Assembly: GCA_963971425.1 (NCBI GenBank)
Contig: OZ020522.1
Span: forward strand, 5,678,168-5,742,167
Reading direction: 5' to 3'
DNA: 64,000 nt
Source: Bryoerythrophyllum caledonicum
Lineage: Eukaryota; Streptophyta; Bryopsida; Pottiales; Pottiaceae
Shown here: in pieces, positions 22,949-34,366 of the stretch
Position numbering within the stretch: position 1 is the stretch's first letter
Layout: each line of letters opens with the position of its first letter
Program-made: the position numbers and the translations under genes
The notes under the pieces: model-generated
Databases searched by the model: none
What the model was told of the DNA's origin: nothing
The model's input: the letters and a program-made list of their open reading frames with translations, nothing else

Positions 22949-24383
22949 AGTCCAAAAATGTACTTCAAAATTAGATTTCCTTGCCACTTATTGATAGTGG
23001 CAATTTTGGAGTGTTTTTTTTAGGCAAAATGCCTTGGGCTCTTAAAGCATCTCCACCCTTGGTGCCAACCCGGCCACGCTAGGCCGAGGGGGGGGGGGGC
23101 CGGAGCCGCCAAAGAGCGAACAAGGATTTTCTGCACCGCGCCCAGAGTGCAATGCTAAACAGAACCCGGGGATTTTTAAAAAGTACCTTTGTCCATTCTC
23201 CCAAAGTCGTTCTGTCGTAGCATGTTCCCATGCAGCACGTGGCAGCAAATAAGTGGCGCCCAAGAACGAAATAAGATAGCGCATGCACGACAAAAACTTG
23301 GTTTCTGGCCTCCGCGAGACTGCTTCACGGTAGCCCGACGGATAGGGATTCCGGGATGGCAGTTTCGGTGGGGCGGATTTTTGCCTCGCACACTCCATCC
23401 CACCAAATGTACCAGGGCCCAGGGCTCCAAGCCCCAGAGGAGATGCTCTTTGGGATTGATCCTGAAAAGGACCACGCCCAATTCTAGAGGAATTCCTACT
23501 CCATTGATCAAAATTTGCTGAGATGAACTTTTTGAGAATGTTTCCGAAAGTTACATGAGATGAGGTTTGGACACATGCCATTCTTGGGGGAGTGTTATGA
23601 ATTTTGAGTGTTTGAATTGAAAGACAAGTGAAGAGAAATTGCCACTTGGTCTCAAACATCTCCCTGCTCAACAGTAAAACAAACAAACACTTTGTTCACA
23701 TGAAGTAGGACACTGATTGGTGGAATAGGGGCAGCGTTGCCATCCACTTGGAGGGTGGGAGGTGGCCATGCAACCAGCACCCATGACCGTGAGTTCCATG
23801 CATCCAAGCTATCCACAACAAGTGTGGCACCGGATGGCCCCATGAATCGCCGGGCGCCACCATTGGTTTCCCTGGCCAGGAATGCTGCATATCCTGGTCC
23901 CCAGCAGAGACGCCTCAGCATCCACCAATCCCACCGCAGGAAATTGGAAAGGCCCAGGCATTCGGAAAGGCGAAAAGCGCACTGCCCTCCCCCCTCCCCC
24001 CCCAAAATAAATCAAGTTTGTGCCAAAAAAAACAAAAAAACAAATAAAACAAATAAAAATAAATAAACCAAGTGGGCCTCACTTAGCCCCGGTTACATCT
24101 TTGTGGCCCCTACTGCTTGCGTCGGCTGTGCCCAAGCCTGTTGGGAACCATGGACACACACCACTGGGCACCGCTTCAAAATTCAAGCGGTGCAAGTTTT
24201 ATGGTGGGAGTAGAAATTCCATCCTTCCCAGAATGCGGAGCAGATATTGATGTTTACAAGCCAACTCTCAATTGATTGAAATTATAGTCAAGGTAGAATG
24301 ATCGAATACCACCAACTGATTGACTCCTACTTGTAAGTCATCATTCCACGATTAATAGTTGTACCAAGATTCAAAATGTAATA
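22949..24383. other. Repeat fragment, GC-rich MITE-like block, no gene
   Basis: 22949-23035 repeats the right end of family I. From about 23042 to 23452 there is a GC-rich block with inverted ends AGCATCTCCACCC on the left and, reverse-complemented, AGCATCTCCTCTG on the right. This looks like a MITE; its target duplication is unclear. It contains a run of G (about 23089-23100). The remainder to 24383 includes a C-run and A-rich stretch at 23990-24060. A 214-codon minus-strand frame across 23042-23686 has no recognisable domain. Confidence 0.4.
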
Positions 24384-24737
24384 AGGTAAACCCCCCTAAC
24401 CAACAAAAACCCATAGCCAACGCCTATAAATTGGGGTATATCCAACCCTCTTGCATCCCATAACCACTAACTCAGCTCCAAATGGAGGTTTGCTATTAGT
24501 CAAGACCCTTACTTTTGGACGTTGGATATGGGGGGTACCTACTGCTGGCCACCCACTAAATATGGCTGCACACTTTGAAAATTCATAACTAATTCAGTTT
24601 TCATCCAAAAAATATGAAATCACTAGGGTTGGAATTGAAATTCTATTGGCTATCACTCGATTTTTTTTTTAGTATAATCATCTCCTCTCTCCATATATGC
24701 ACATTCCTTAACTTGTCGGTTTTAGGGGGGCTTACCT
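24384..24737. mobile_element. TA-flanked MITE, AGGTAAGCCCCCC family, copy 1
   Basis: 354 bp between TA dinucleotides. The ends are AGGTAAACCCCCC on the left and, reverse-complemented, AGGTAAGCCCCCC on the right. Four further copies (34367, 47742, 49240, 52176) and one fragment (56845) share the whole interior, including CCACTAAATATGGCTGC and its relatives. It is non-coding. Confidence 0.8.
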
Positions 24738-24739
24738 TA

Positions 24740-25816
24740 GTGGTGGAGCAAACTTGAAAAAGGGGGTCCTACCACAAACAACCAAGGTAGATGTAGAGTG
24801 GCGTCGAAGCTTGGTGGTTTTAGGTTAACCGACCGGCGAGCTTAGGGAGGAAATGTAGCTGAACATCACATCACTTATAAATTCATTGGTCAATGCACAA
24901 GTCATGTGAAGAAATGCTACCTTTTCTCCCTGGAATCTAGGAAGGGTATAGAAGGGAGCGGTTTCGGATGTCCTACCTTGGTCGCTCTACCTTGTTTGTT
25001 CCTCCCAATCCTAAAAGAGTCACTGGGTAATGGAGGCCTCTGGTGGTCTAGTTGGACTTGAAAGAGCCAGCGAGATCACAACATGGGAGGATATTTGCGC
25101 TGGGTCCTTTGGAGAACGATGAATCTCCAAGTGTCTAATGATCCCATCACCTGGATCTCTTTTACGCTTTCATGAAACAGTGCCTCACGCTATGTCCTGA
25201 GTGCTAGGCTTGGTTCTCCGACCAACGAGGCAGCCTAGGGCGCAGTCCATGTGATAAAATATTAACTTAATTTCCTCTAAAGATGCGGTTCCTTGGTGGT
25301 ACTTTTGAGAAGAATGTCATACATCGAGATTGACCAATGCTGTTCATCTGGCATCGTGTTTCAGAGTAACTGCTGTGACACGTGAAGTGACAATGTGGAC
25401 TGTGAAGTCAATAACGTGCGGTCACTTGTGTGTAGCCATCGCAGGTGAGAGTAGCCTCACGGTTGATCCTAATTGGTTCTCTAGTCTTATCTAATGAGTG
25501 AAAGAGTGTACAGCACCGCCGCAACATTTCGTGATGAGAGCATTCCCACTGCAACTTGCTCAACACATGAAAGCAACTTCCTGGATTGAATGGCAGCCAA
25601 TATGAAAAGAATTCTAGCATAATACAACCATTGCACCTTTGTTACATACCAACATCTGGCCTGTTGTCCTGACGAGGACATATTCTGTTTACTAAAGTAG
25701 AAGACCCCCCGTTGTGTAACATCTATATATACTCAACGTTCTAGGCTTGGAAACACTGTGCAGACAACCCACCACAACTTCTCTGAACTCACTTGGATAG
25801 TACAATATGAACTGAA
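24740..25816. other. Intergenic, no gene seen
   Basis: Part of 24840-24990 resembles 11500-11580 in reverse. The rest has no recognisable repeat or coding region. The last few hundred bases, before 25817, should contain the 3' untranslated region of the USP39 gene, but no clear polyadenylation signal stands out. Confidence 0.35.
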
Positions 25817-28800
25817 CTATTGCTGTTGTTCATAAATCTGCATGTATGTTTCCGAAAGCGCTACCATCTGGGGCAAGGTTTCATTCACATGTAGATCTTG
25901 CATCTCGTACCTGCAAAACCACGCTTTACTATTAGAAAATGGAAATAAAATCCGTACAAGAAACTGGCTCAAATGCCATTAGAGTTGGACAGATGGAAAC
26001 AGAGGTGACGTCGAAATTCTAGGTCGATGGAATAGTATCAGGTCAACCTGTGAGAACTACTAGAGCAATTAACGTACCACATTTCATCCGACTTCCGCTG
26101 TACATGAACTCGGTATGAGCCTTCGCCTGGTTTTCCATCATGGACAAGATTGGCAATCAAGTCATATTTCGTTCGCTGCTTTTCACCGTCAGCTGACGTC
26201 GGCAGCGGTATGTAATCCTTAAGCTCCAGATTTTTTACAGGAAAATTCACTGTCAAGGAAGAGTCGCATACGAAAGACATTAGGTAGACAATTCAGAGAG
26301 CCTACCTCCCACTATCATGAAAATCAAGTTTATGCGCTAATAAGAACTCGCCTACGGTATTGCATTGGATGATCTACACTAGAAAGTAGTCAAGGTTTGC
26401 TCACCTAAAGTAGGATTCTTTTCCATAAAAAAATTGTTCTTTGTAAAGCGCCGCATGTGAAGGATAATGTACTGGGGCAACCGAGTAATTTTATACTTCA
26501 TCCGGGCAAGCTGGGGTCTCACAACTTCTGTCACCGTTTCTCCATCAAACTTCTTCAATATATTAAAAAGAGGAATCTGCAGATATAAAAGTAATTTCAG
26601 CAATGTTTTGAAACATTCTTTTTTCCATCTGAAAGATAGTACAAATACACTCTCCGTCATAGAAGATGCAGTCAGAGAGGCGCTGTACTATCTATGATAT
26701 AGTTGTCGAACATAAATCTTGAGATCAATCCATGCAGCAGAATGCAAAACTGGCAAAAACCTTTAGACCCCTTCACATATTTTGAACTTGCACATGGTTG
26801 AAGACAGACAAACACACACCTGGGGTATGATGTTCTTTTCCATAACATCCTTGAAAAGTGGAGGCGGGGGTAAGTCGAGGCCGAGCATGAGGAAAGGCAT
26901 TTTACTAACTTCTTGATCCAATGATTTTGAATTTACCCTGCCTTCGTTATTTGCCCCTGCTGGTTCACCCTCGATTCTTTCAGGAAACCTCTTCTTCTGA
27001 GTTTCCTTTGTCACCTCCAATTCCCCCTGTGTATAGTTACAAGACGTTAGTCATCAATGGTCTGGTCACAGAAAGCTGCAAACTATGCGACCTCAAACTG
27101 GACAAAAAACATCAGAAAAGTAATGAAGAGTAATTTGACGAGGTAAATTTGTGTCCGGCACTGGCAGTCTGCGGAACCAGAGTGCTGACCTGAAAACACT
27201 TGTAGATGATGCTACTGTTGCGTTTCTTAGTGCCACCAAGGTCTGTATGCAGCGTGTTCAGAAGCCACGACATGAATTCCACGGGATCAGATTGCACACC
27301 AATTCGGAATCTCTTCTTACTGGCAACCATCACTGCTTGCAAAAACTCGTGAGGACTGACCTGCAAACACAATCAATGCCCATGAGAGGATGTCCACAAG
27401 ATGATCGAGAACCAACATTGGCAACGCTTCACGAATTTTACTGGAGACTAAATCCCAGACTTTTCACGCTGACACGATCTCACAACTCCAAAAAGCAGGT
27501 GCAGACAAGGTTAACACCTGTGTAATTACATATGAGAGACTCGTCACAGACAAGAAACGAGGCTAGACTCAGCAAAATACAAGAACAGGCCCATATCTAT
27601 CGCACAATGGCTGATGAACATACCTGGCCCTTGAAATTTTTCGTATGCCAAATTTTTTTGGTCAATTCACCAAAGCGCTGCACCAGAGGCGATTTGCATG
27701 ACTTGTAATTTTCAGGAAGCAAAAAGAAGTTCCTCAATGGGGTGACTCGCATAAGTGACTGAATAGTAACATTTACAAAATCGTTTTCCTTGATGTTGTT
27801 TATACCCACCTAGAAAGATATCAAAATCAGTTAGACTACCGGACAATGCGGAGAAGACAAAGCACTAGCACACAAACCGGTTCCTGATGCAAACACACGT
27901 TGTAACGCAAATAAATAGCAAAGAAATACTAACTCACCATTCCTGGTAAGTAGTCTGATCCATCCAAGGATCTTGACCATTGTTTGATTTTGTCCAACTG
28001 ATCTGCCTGTGCTTTCGTAAACCTGCGATGCAAACAATAAGATAGTGCATTGCAAGCTAAGATATAAACAAATTCCACAACTCAAATGTAGGGCCACTCA
28101 TTGAAGCAAACTGCAATGCTCAGCAGAGCAACGACAGAGGACTCGCTTTCTATGCGCCTATCACACAACGTGTGCCGCGTGATACCTTTTCTCGCGGAAT
28201 ACCACGTTGCCTCATTCCGTAAGAGGTCAACGCTCGGCCTAAGGCGTTGAAACCTGACTGTTCCTAGTTCCTAAAAATATAGGGCCACTCCTCAATGCGA
28301 ACCGCAAGGCTCAGCGGTGCATCGCCAGAGAACTCAGTTTTTCTGCGCCTATCACACACAAGGTGTGCCGCGTGATACCTTTTCTCGCGGAATACCACGT
28401 TGCCTCATTCCGTAAGAGGTCAACGCTCGGCCTAAGGCGGTTCAGATTCGCAAACTGTGCTATCAATCATCTTCAATACCCCGAATCACCACGAAATTAC
28501 ATCAAATCAATGGCAACCAGCATCTGTACAACGGAAAAATCCGGAATATAAGGTAGCACATTCTTCCTCATCCAAGCTTGAAACTTAAAGAACAACCTCA
28601 TTGAAAGCGTACCTTGGGTTTAGCACATATCGAATATCGTCCAGTGACGGATCATTGACTTCGTAGCCATCCGGAAGACAGTAAACCTTCTCCGTGTGCA
28701 GGTTGATGAAAACGTGGTGGCCAGCTTCCAGGCTGTGCGTGTAAGCATGAGACTTGCGGCCCCGTCCTTGATAATATTTCCCACACACAAGGCATGCGTA

Positions 28801-29399
28801 CACATTCAAATTGGAAAGTGAGACCGAGCAAAACTTCTCAAAGTCGAAATCCAGCACCTGAGGAGAACATCAGATCCAGTCAGGCTCCAACGAAAACTCT
28901 CTCAGCACATCCAAACCTCTCAAAAGTCAAGTCTAAAACCCTACAAAAACCCTAACCCTAACGAAACGCCAAAACCAACACCTACCGATCAGTCAGGGGA
29001 GAAACCTCAGTCAATCGAGGGCAGGAAACTTCAACACAACGCCAAATCCTAACACATCCAAACCCTGAGCAATACCTGTCGATTGACGGTATCCAAATAG
29101 GGGCAATCCTTGCGCACTTCGGTGTCGCGCCGCATGCCCGCGCGACTGCGCTCGGCCTCCTCGTCGCTCTCGTACTCGTACACCTTCTCCTTGACGCGTT
29201 GCTCGTCCTCGTCGTCCTCCTCGTCCCCGTAATCGCCGAGGTTGGACAGCACGCCCTGGCGCGGGGGCGAGTCCGGGATCTTGAACTTCTTGCGGATGCC
29301 GTTCAAATCATCATCGCCGTTGGGGACGTCGTCGTCGTCGCGAGAAGTAGGCAATGCTGCGGCTCCCTCGTCGTCGTCGTCATCCCTGTCCCGCTTCAT
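25817..29399 (-). CDS. USP39: USP39/SAD1-type U4/U6.U5 tri-snRNP splicing factor
   Basis: A ubiquitin-protease-like protein without protease activity, needed for stability of the tri-snRNP and for pre-mRNA splicing in the nucleus. Nine exons join with GT-AG borders: 29399-29076, 28857-28613, 28022-27938, 27809-27624, 27360-27190, 27026-26820, 26576-26405, 26249-26078 and 25910-25817, giving 551 residues (human USP39: 565). An acidic N-terminus of about 100 residues is followed by a ZnF-UBP domain (CPYLDTVNR, then CLVCGKYYQGRG and HAYTHSLEAGHHVF). The USP fold has GINNIKENDF where active enzymes have a Cys box; the missing Cys matches USP39/Sad1. The C-terminus has MWYEMQDLHVNETLPQM. The first ATG at 29399 directly follows a telo-box. 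No frame damage is seen. Confidence 0.92.
28090..28439. repeat. Tandem duplication in USP39 intron 2
   Basis: Two direct copies, 28090-28246 and 28281-28439, start GGGCCACTC and end CCTAAGGCG. The last 77 bases (28170-28246 and 28363-28439) are identical, while the first 80 differ at many places. Short self-complementary words (CCGCG/CGCGG, GCCTAAGGC) occur in the identical half. No coding content. Confidence 0.75.
28945..28975. promoter_or_regulatory. Telo-box-like motifs in USP39 intron 1
   Basis: AAAACCCTA and AACCCTAACCCTAAC lie in the first intron, and CTAAACCCTAGC lies just upstream of the ATG at 29401-29412. Plant telo-boxes (AAACCCTAA) are common in 5' regions of genes for ribosomal and RNA-processing proteins. 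The role here is inferred from position. Confidence 0.45.
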
Positions 29400-29616
29400 C
29401 GCTAAACCCTAGCAGTAGTAGAGGAAGAAAGAAAGAAGACACAGACGAGACCGAGTGGATCCCGCCAATGACGAGCCTCAGTAGCTCACGCTGGCGGGAG
29501 CAATGGAAGACTAAACCAGTTTCGAGCGAGCAATCTCTGCAAGAGCTTCACAAAAACGCGCGCCTGCGCAAATACTCGCCTCGCAACGGCGAAGTGATGA
29601 GTTTCAGACTGGCGAC

Positions 29617-29702
29617 GACGACGACGGACGACGACGACGACGAGCGGACGTCAGACGACGATGAACGGACGACGACGAACGAACGACGGACGACGACCAA
29701 GT
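29617..29702. repeat. GAC/CGT-rich triplet repeat upstream of USP39
   Basis: Imperfect (GAC)n/(GTC)n tract with ACG and GGACG variants, 220-300 bp upstream of the USP39 start. It could lie in the 5' leader or promoter. On either strand it opens long frames of low complexity that are not genes. Confidence 0.6.
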
Positions 29703-29812
29703 GTACCTCTGGCGTAGATCTTTCAAATCTACTGCTTTCATAGAAGCAAGCACCCACCAACAATTGTCTTCCCATAGTACATCATGAATTGCCAATTGCA
29801 TAGGTAAGCTTA

Positions 29813-31456
29813 CAGTGGTAAGCACAAGTATTCGGACAGAGAGGCATCTCTCATAAATATGTCCACTGTAGCGTAATTAATGAGTTGGTAAGATATTTTT
29901 TGGGCTTGCTTTAATTAACACACCACATGGCACCTAATAAACATTGATTCCTATAAAATTTGACACTTGTAGAGATTATACATGCAAAGATCATGAAGAG
30001 GTGTGTACGACTTATTATGCTCACAAGATGTGCACACCACAATCTTCTCATTACATGTCCATTTATAAAGCTTTTTGTTGTGAATTTTTTTTGTAAGATT
30101 TGGAGAGGCCCTTGGAGAGTAGCCATGGCTCCTAGAAGATTTGAGAATGATCATAGAATAATTCTTGAAATGTATGAGCAAGGGAACTCATATAGAGAGA
30201 TTTCAACAGTTTTGGGCATTCCTCAAAGCACTTGTTCTGACATAGTGCAAAGGTTTCGTGAGAGAAAGACCTTGAAAGACAAAGCTTCACATGGTAGACC
30301 AAGAATTCTTGATAAACGTGGTGACCGTGACGTTGTGAGGAGGTTAAATGATCCACATACTAGTATAGCTGCAGCTGTAGGACGTGCATTACGATCTGAG
30401 GGTATGCGATTGAGTGATGATACGGTGAAAACAAGTCTTCAGAGGCAAGGGCTGAGAGCATGTGTGAAGACCAATAAGCCACTTTTGACAAAGAAGCATC
30501 GAGCTCATCGTTTGCAATGGGCAAAGAAGTGCAAACATGCAACTTGGGAATTTTGGAATCATGTCATTTTTTCTGATGAGTCCAAATTCAATATTTTTGG
30601 CTCGGATGGACATCAATATTGTTGGAGAAAGTGTGTAGAGCGTCTTTTAGATCAACACGTGCAACCTAAAGTTAAATATGGGGGAGGAAGCATAATGGTT
30701 TGGGGTTGTATGAGTTGGGAAGGAGTTGGCAAACTTTATTTGATTGAAGGGAAGATGGATAAATTTGTATATAGCAATATTTTAGAGATGGAACTTATGG
30801 GTACTATACAAATGCAAGATTTAGAAGAAGATCATGTTTTTTTTCAACACGACAATGATCCAAAACACACTGCACATTATGTTGTAGATTGGTTGTGTGC
30901 TCAAAAGTTTATCACTATTAGGCATCCTCCAGAATCACCTGACCTCAATCCAATAGAACATCTTTGGAATGAAGTAGATCGTCGTATGAGAAGGTCTGAG
31001 AGGAAACCTACTAGCAAAAGTGACTTGTGGGAGAAGATTCAAGAGATTTGGTACAACATAGAGGTTGATGTTGTTAGGAAGTTGATACGCTCTATGCCTC
31101 AAAGAGCTTTTGATGTCTACCAAACAAAAGCTAGATATACACGCTGGTAGCGCTTGTGAGTACTTAAGAGCTAAATCATTGAGTAATAAAGTTATATTCT
31201 AACTTAATATTTTGTTTTCTATAGCTAGTATACAATAAAAAGGATTCGTGCATAAAGAGTTGGACAAGCTTGTTGCACATACGAATTATTGTGTGTTTTT
31301 CTAGTTCATACTTTCATTGAAAACTTTGTGTTTTATATTTGTTGCATCTATATGCTCTGGTGGTTATATTCTTGCTATTTTATGACAATTCATGTGGATG
31401 TGATAGCTAATTTTCTAAAGAAGCTTCTCTTGTACGACTATTTATGCTTGCCACTG
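29813..31456 (+). mobile_element. Tc1-type DNA transposon, apparently intact
   Basis: A 1644-bp element flanked by TA at 29811-29812 and 31457-31458. The terminal inverted repeats of about 26 bp read CAGTGGTAAGCACAAG on the left and, reverse-complemented, CAGTGGCAAGCATAAA on the right. It encodes one uninterrupted transposase (30125-31150). Length, CAGTGG-type ends, TA duplication and the DD34E signature are all those of Tc1 elements. No other copy is in the window. Confidence 0.88.
30125..31150 (+). CDS. Tc1-type DD34E transposase, uninterrupted
   Basis: A cut-and-paste transposase of 341 residues, the usual Tc1 length. The N-terminal paired-like helix-turn-helix region starts ENDHRIILEMYEQGNSYREI and STVLGIPQSTCSDIV; a GRPR-like hinge (SHGRPRILDK) follows at about residue 54. 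The catalytic triad is Asp in FSDESKFNIFG, Asp in FFQHDNDPKHTAH and Glu in DLNPIEHLWNE. There are 34 residues between the second Asp and the Glu, so it is DD34E, not the DD39D of typical plant mariner-like elements. No stop or frameshift. An in-frame ATG at 29960 would add 55 residues unlike the family, so I prefer 30125, whose context AGCCATGGC is good. Confidence 0.88.
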   Translation: MAPRRFENDHRIILEMYEQGNSYREISTVLGIPQSTCSDIVQRFRERKTLKDKASHGRPRILDKRGDRDVVRRLNDPHTSIAAAVGRALRSEGMRLSDDTVKTSLQRQGLRACVKTNKPLLTKKHRAHRLQWAKKCKHATWEFWNHVIFSDESKFNIFGSDGHQYCWRKCVERLLDQHVQPKVKYGGGSIMVWGCMSWEGVGKLYLIEGKMDKFVYSNILEMELMGTIQMQDLEEDHVFFQHDNDPKHTAHYVVDWLCAQKFITIRHPPESPDLNPIEHLWNEVDRRMRRSERKPTSKSDLWEKIQEIWYNIEVDVVRKLIRSMPQRAFDVYQTKARYTRW

Positions 31457-31458
31457 TA

Positions 31459-32278
31459 TATGGACCATTAGTAAGTTTATATGGACAGAAGGAATCCAGT
31501 TCCAGTGCACACTCATATTCAGCTTCGTACCATTTTTTAAGAGCTTTGCAAGGAGCATTGCTTTGGAAGCCTTATCTAGGAATTCCACCTCAATTGATGG
31601 GCAAGCCACACATTGGACAACGAAGCATAATCCTGACTCAAAAATCAGCAAGACACTCTGTTTGGTATTGTGCAAAATAAAAATGAAAACAAAATAAATA
31701 AATAAATCCAGCCAGACACAGATCCTCAACATGAAGAATCCAGTCAATGTTTTGGGGCTACCATTTCCTGATGCTTCTTTTGGTATGCGTGAACTCAAGC
31801 TGGCTGTATATTCCTTCGAGACTGAGTCGCAGCAAAGACGATGTCTTTTACTAAGATGCTGCAATCGTCACGATGAAGTGTCTTCGAACAGCATGAGATA
31901 CAACAGGACTGATGGTGTATGCCGGCCTCTATCAGCTATTCCACTCTATGAATGGAAGGTTATGCCTGAAGCAGGAAGTCATATTCAGTCATGAATTCAA
32001 CAGCAAAATTAATGATACAACATAATATTCTAGTATGACCAGCATGGGCACACAGTAAGAGGTGAGCAGCGAGCGATGTAAAAAGGCGCTCGTGCTGTTC
32101 AAAGATAAGTAATGCACTACTACTACTTCGATCCTGAGAGTGGGAAACCATACATAATAATGATCTATCCTAACTTTTAAAGGCTCAGACAAACTAGAGC
32201 AAGGCTGACCAGTTGCGTGTACAAGTGTCCAACGGTGGGATTGAGCAACAGACAAACACATAAAACTGAAAGGACTAA
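31459..32278. other. Intergenic, no gene recognised
   Basis: An 87-codon frame at 31731-31994 (plus) has near-normal composition but no recognisable domain and no linked exons. The part next to 32279 is probably the 3' untranslated region of the hydrolase gene. Confidence 0.35.
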
Positions 32279-33296
32279 TTAAGCGTAGGTTGAGGCGATT
32301 TCTTCGAGGTGTTGCACCAGCTCGGCAGGCTTGGAGAAGAAGGGACTGTGATCGGAATCAATCTCCCGAACCTCCGAGGGCACGCATGTGGGATCAGACA
32401 GGAACGCCTCCTCCTGAGCGTCCGGAGGCAACACCTTGTCCCTCATCGTCTTCAAGTACACCTTCGGGACGGTGCCATACTTCTCCTCCGTCCACTCGAT
32501 GCAGGACCCGTCCAGCATCTTCAACGGCACAGGCTTCGACAGGAGCGACGCCAACACCACATCCTGTCATTAAGGTTCAATCCATATCAGCATGTGAAAC
32601 TAGCCTTGAGAAAACAACGTTGTGAAGGCTGCCTGTGAATTGTATCTTACCTCAGATGGGGACATGTGATAGAACACTCGGGGTTGCATTGTCTCCATGA
32701 CGATCAATGAGGTCGGCATGGCGAAGAGTCCATCGCCGAATGTGTACTCAATGTGGCTTCCGACCTCGGGGTCCACCTCGAGCAACTGCATTGGAAGTGC
32801 ACGTTTAAGCTTCTAGAAGACGTGATGGAAATGGCAGTTACAACGGTAGGAAAAGGAATTTACGTCCAGAGTGAGAGGGAATCCGCTTGGTAGCATCATT
32901 GCAGCAATGAAGACGCCCACTGAGATTTTCTGATGGTAATTCTCCAATCCGTACGTCACGCTCAAGCCTCCGAGATCATGTCCGACTAGAACAACCTGCA
33001 CATGAAATTTGATTAGTGTGTGTAGAAAGCATGCAAGACATGACACGAAAGTGTAGAGAGCATGTTACCTTCTCGTTGCTTGGTAGAGAGTCCATGAATT
33101 CGACTAGAGGTTGGTTGTAGTTCATGAACGAAGTGACTTTGTTGGGATCAACATGGTCTCGGCCGCAGCTTGTGAGGTCGATGGCAGATGCCTTGTGGCC
33201 CTTCTTCCTCAGAAGGTCGACGACTCTGTACCACGTCCAGGCCCCGAGTCCTCCACCGTGCACGAACACAAAGTGTGCTCGCCCTGTGACGCCCAT
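32279..33296 (-). CDS. Methylesterase/hydroxynitrile-lyase-like alpha/beta hydrolase with altered nucleophile
   Basis: Member of the plant MES/HNL family, small cytosolic alpha/beta hydrolases; active members cleave methyl esters of hormones such as salicylate, jasmonate or auxin. Four exons with GT-AG borders: 33296-33069, 32995-32864, 32785-32651 and 32563-32279, giving 259 residues, the usual length. The oxyanion-hole motif HGGG is at residues 13-16. The nucleophile elbow is GHDLGG (81-86) where the family has GHSxGG, so the catalytic Ser is Asp83. A general-base His is present in DHSPFF (His237) and a possible acid Asp in MRDK (Asp207). The frame is clean throughout, so the gene is probably expressed, but ordinary esterase chemistry through Ser is not possible. 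An in-frame upstream ATG at 33362 crosses a possible splice acceptor and is less likely. Substrate unknown. Confidence 0.85.
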
Positions 33297-34366
33297 CTTG
33301 CAAGCTAGATCTCTGAATCCAAAGGGAACCAACGATTCATCAGTACTCAGAATCAACCACAATTACCATCCTATGCTTGAATCATAGATAGCGATCATTT
33401 CGAAATCGGCAACAGAGGAGAGACTGGAAACATAACAACCTAGCCCTGAATCTGAAAGCTTCTCTCACACACCAGTTCAAGCTTCGAATCATCACAGAAC
33501 GATGACACAAAGGCGCAAAACTGAAGCCGCTTCCTGATTGACCATAGCCACACCAAGGAAACGCCGGATCATGGACAGTAAACCATTATTCCAGTTACAT
33601 TAAATGCCTCTAACGCTGAACCGCTGCAACCTTAATGCAGCCAGGATTCGCCACTGTGGCATGTTCAGAGAGTTGTGTTCTTTGACTATGTAGTTAAACT
33701 CTTTAATTATGGGACAACTTTGATGAGCTTCATGGTACCTTTGATGACCAGTAGTTTAGATCAGTGACTCAAAATTTGAAGCCCTCACCTTAGCTATATT
33801 GAGGTTATGCCCAGTAGTGCCAAAGCAAGAAAGATCATGGGATATAACCGCACGTCAGTACCTACTACTAGCTCCTTACATGCGATTACATCCCATAACC
33901 TTGCTTGCTTTGGAACTACCTAGCCCATTACTATCATATCTCCAAACATAATCTAGCAAGCCAGAGATCCAGAAACGCGTCTCAATTCCAATCAAAGCTC
34001 ACCATCACTCAATTCCAGACATGTCCCAAACTCAAACTCCATGGACCAAAGTTCTCACCTAGGACGTCTCAAATACACTTGAGCTGAGCTAGCTGCACAC
34101 ACACACACAAGGGAGGCGATAGAGGTGGAGGTGGAAGGGGCACATACGTATGGGCCTGGGATGGTAGAAGGGATAGGTACGAGAATTATATGCGAGGCTG
34201 GAGGGAAGGACAGAATGAGAAGGGAAGAAGAGTTCTTCTGGCCCGTGACAGTGTAAGTTTGGGCAGTGCTGAAGGAGTCCTGATCCTGTCCGGAGCTGCA
34301 ACTAGACTTGGTTTAGCCAGGGTGTCAGTCAGCCCCACCCCCCTTCCAACACCCTCGTACCTTATA
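33297..34366. other. Upstream region of the hydrolase gene
   Basis: No coding region is recognised. The sequence probably holds the 5' leader (perhaps with an intron, since TTCAG lies about 17 bp before the ATG) and promoter of the minus-strand hydrolase gene. A short CA repeat lies at 34095-34108. Confidence 0.35.

Noticed and set aside
23042-23686. 214-codon minus-strand frame
   Set aside because: Runs through a MITE-like block with inverted ends and a G-run; no domain and no splice context.
28090-28439. Spliceosomal snRNA gene pair (GATACCTTTTCTCG resembles the U2 start)
   Set aside because: The resemblance ends after about a dozen bases and no Sm site or upstream promoter element is seen.
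28940-28980. Interstitial telomere array
   Set aside because: Only two or three CCCTAA units; better explained as telo-box motifs of a plant gene.
29960-30124. N-terminal extension of the Tc1 transposase from the upstream ATG
   Set aside because: The 55 extra residues do not resemble the family, whose usual length is reached from 30125.
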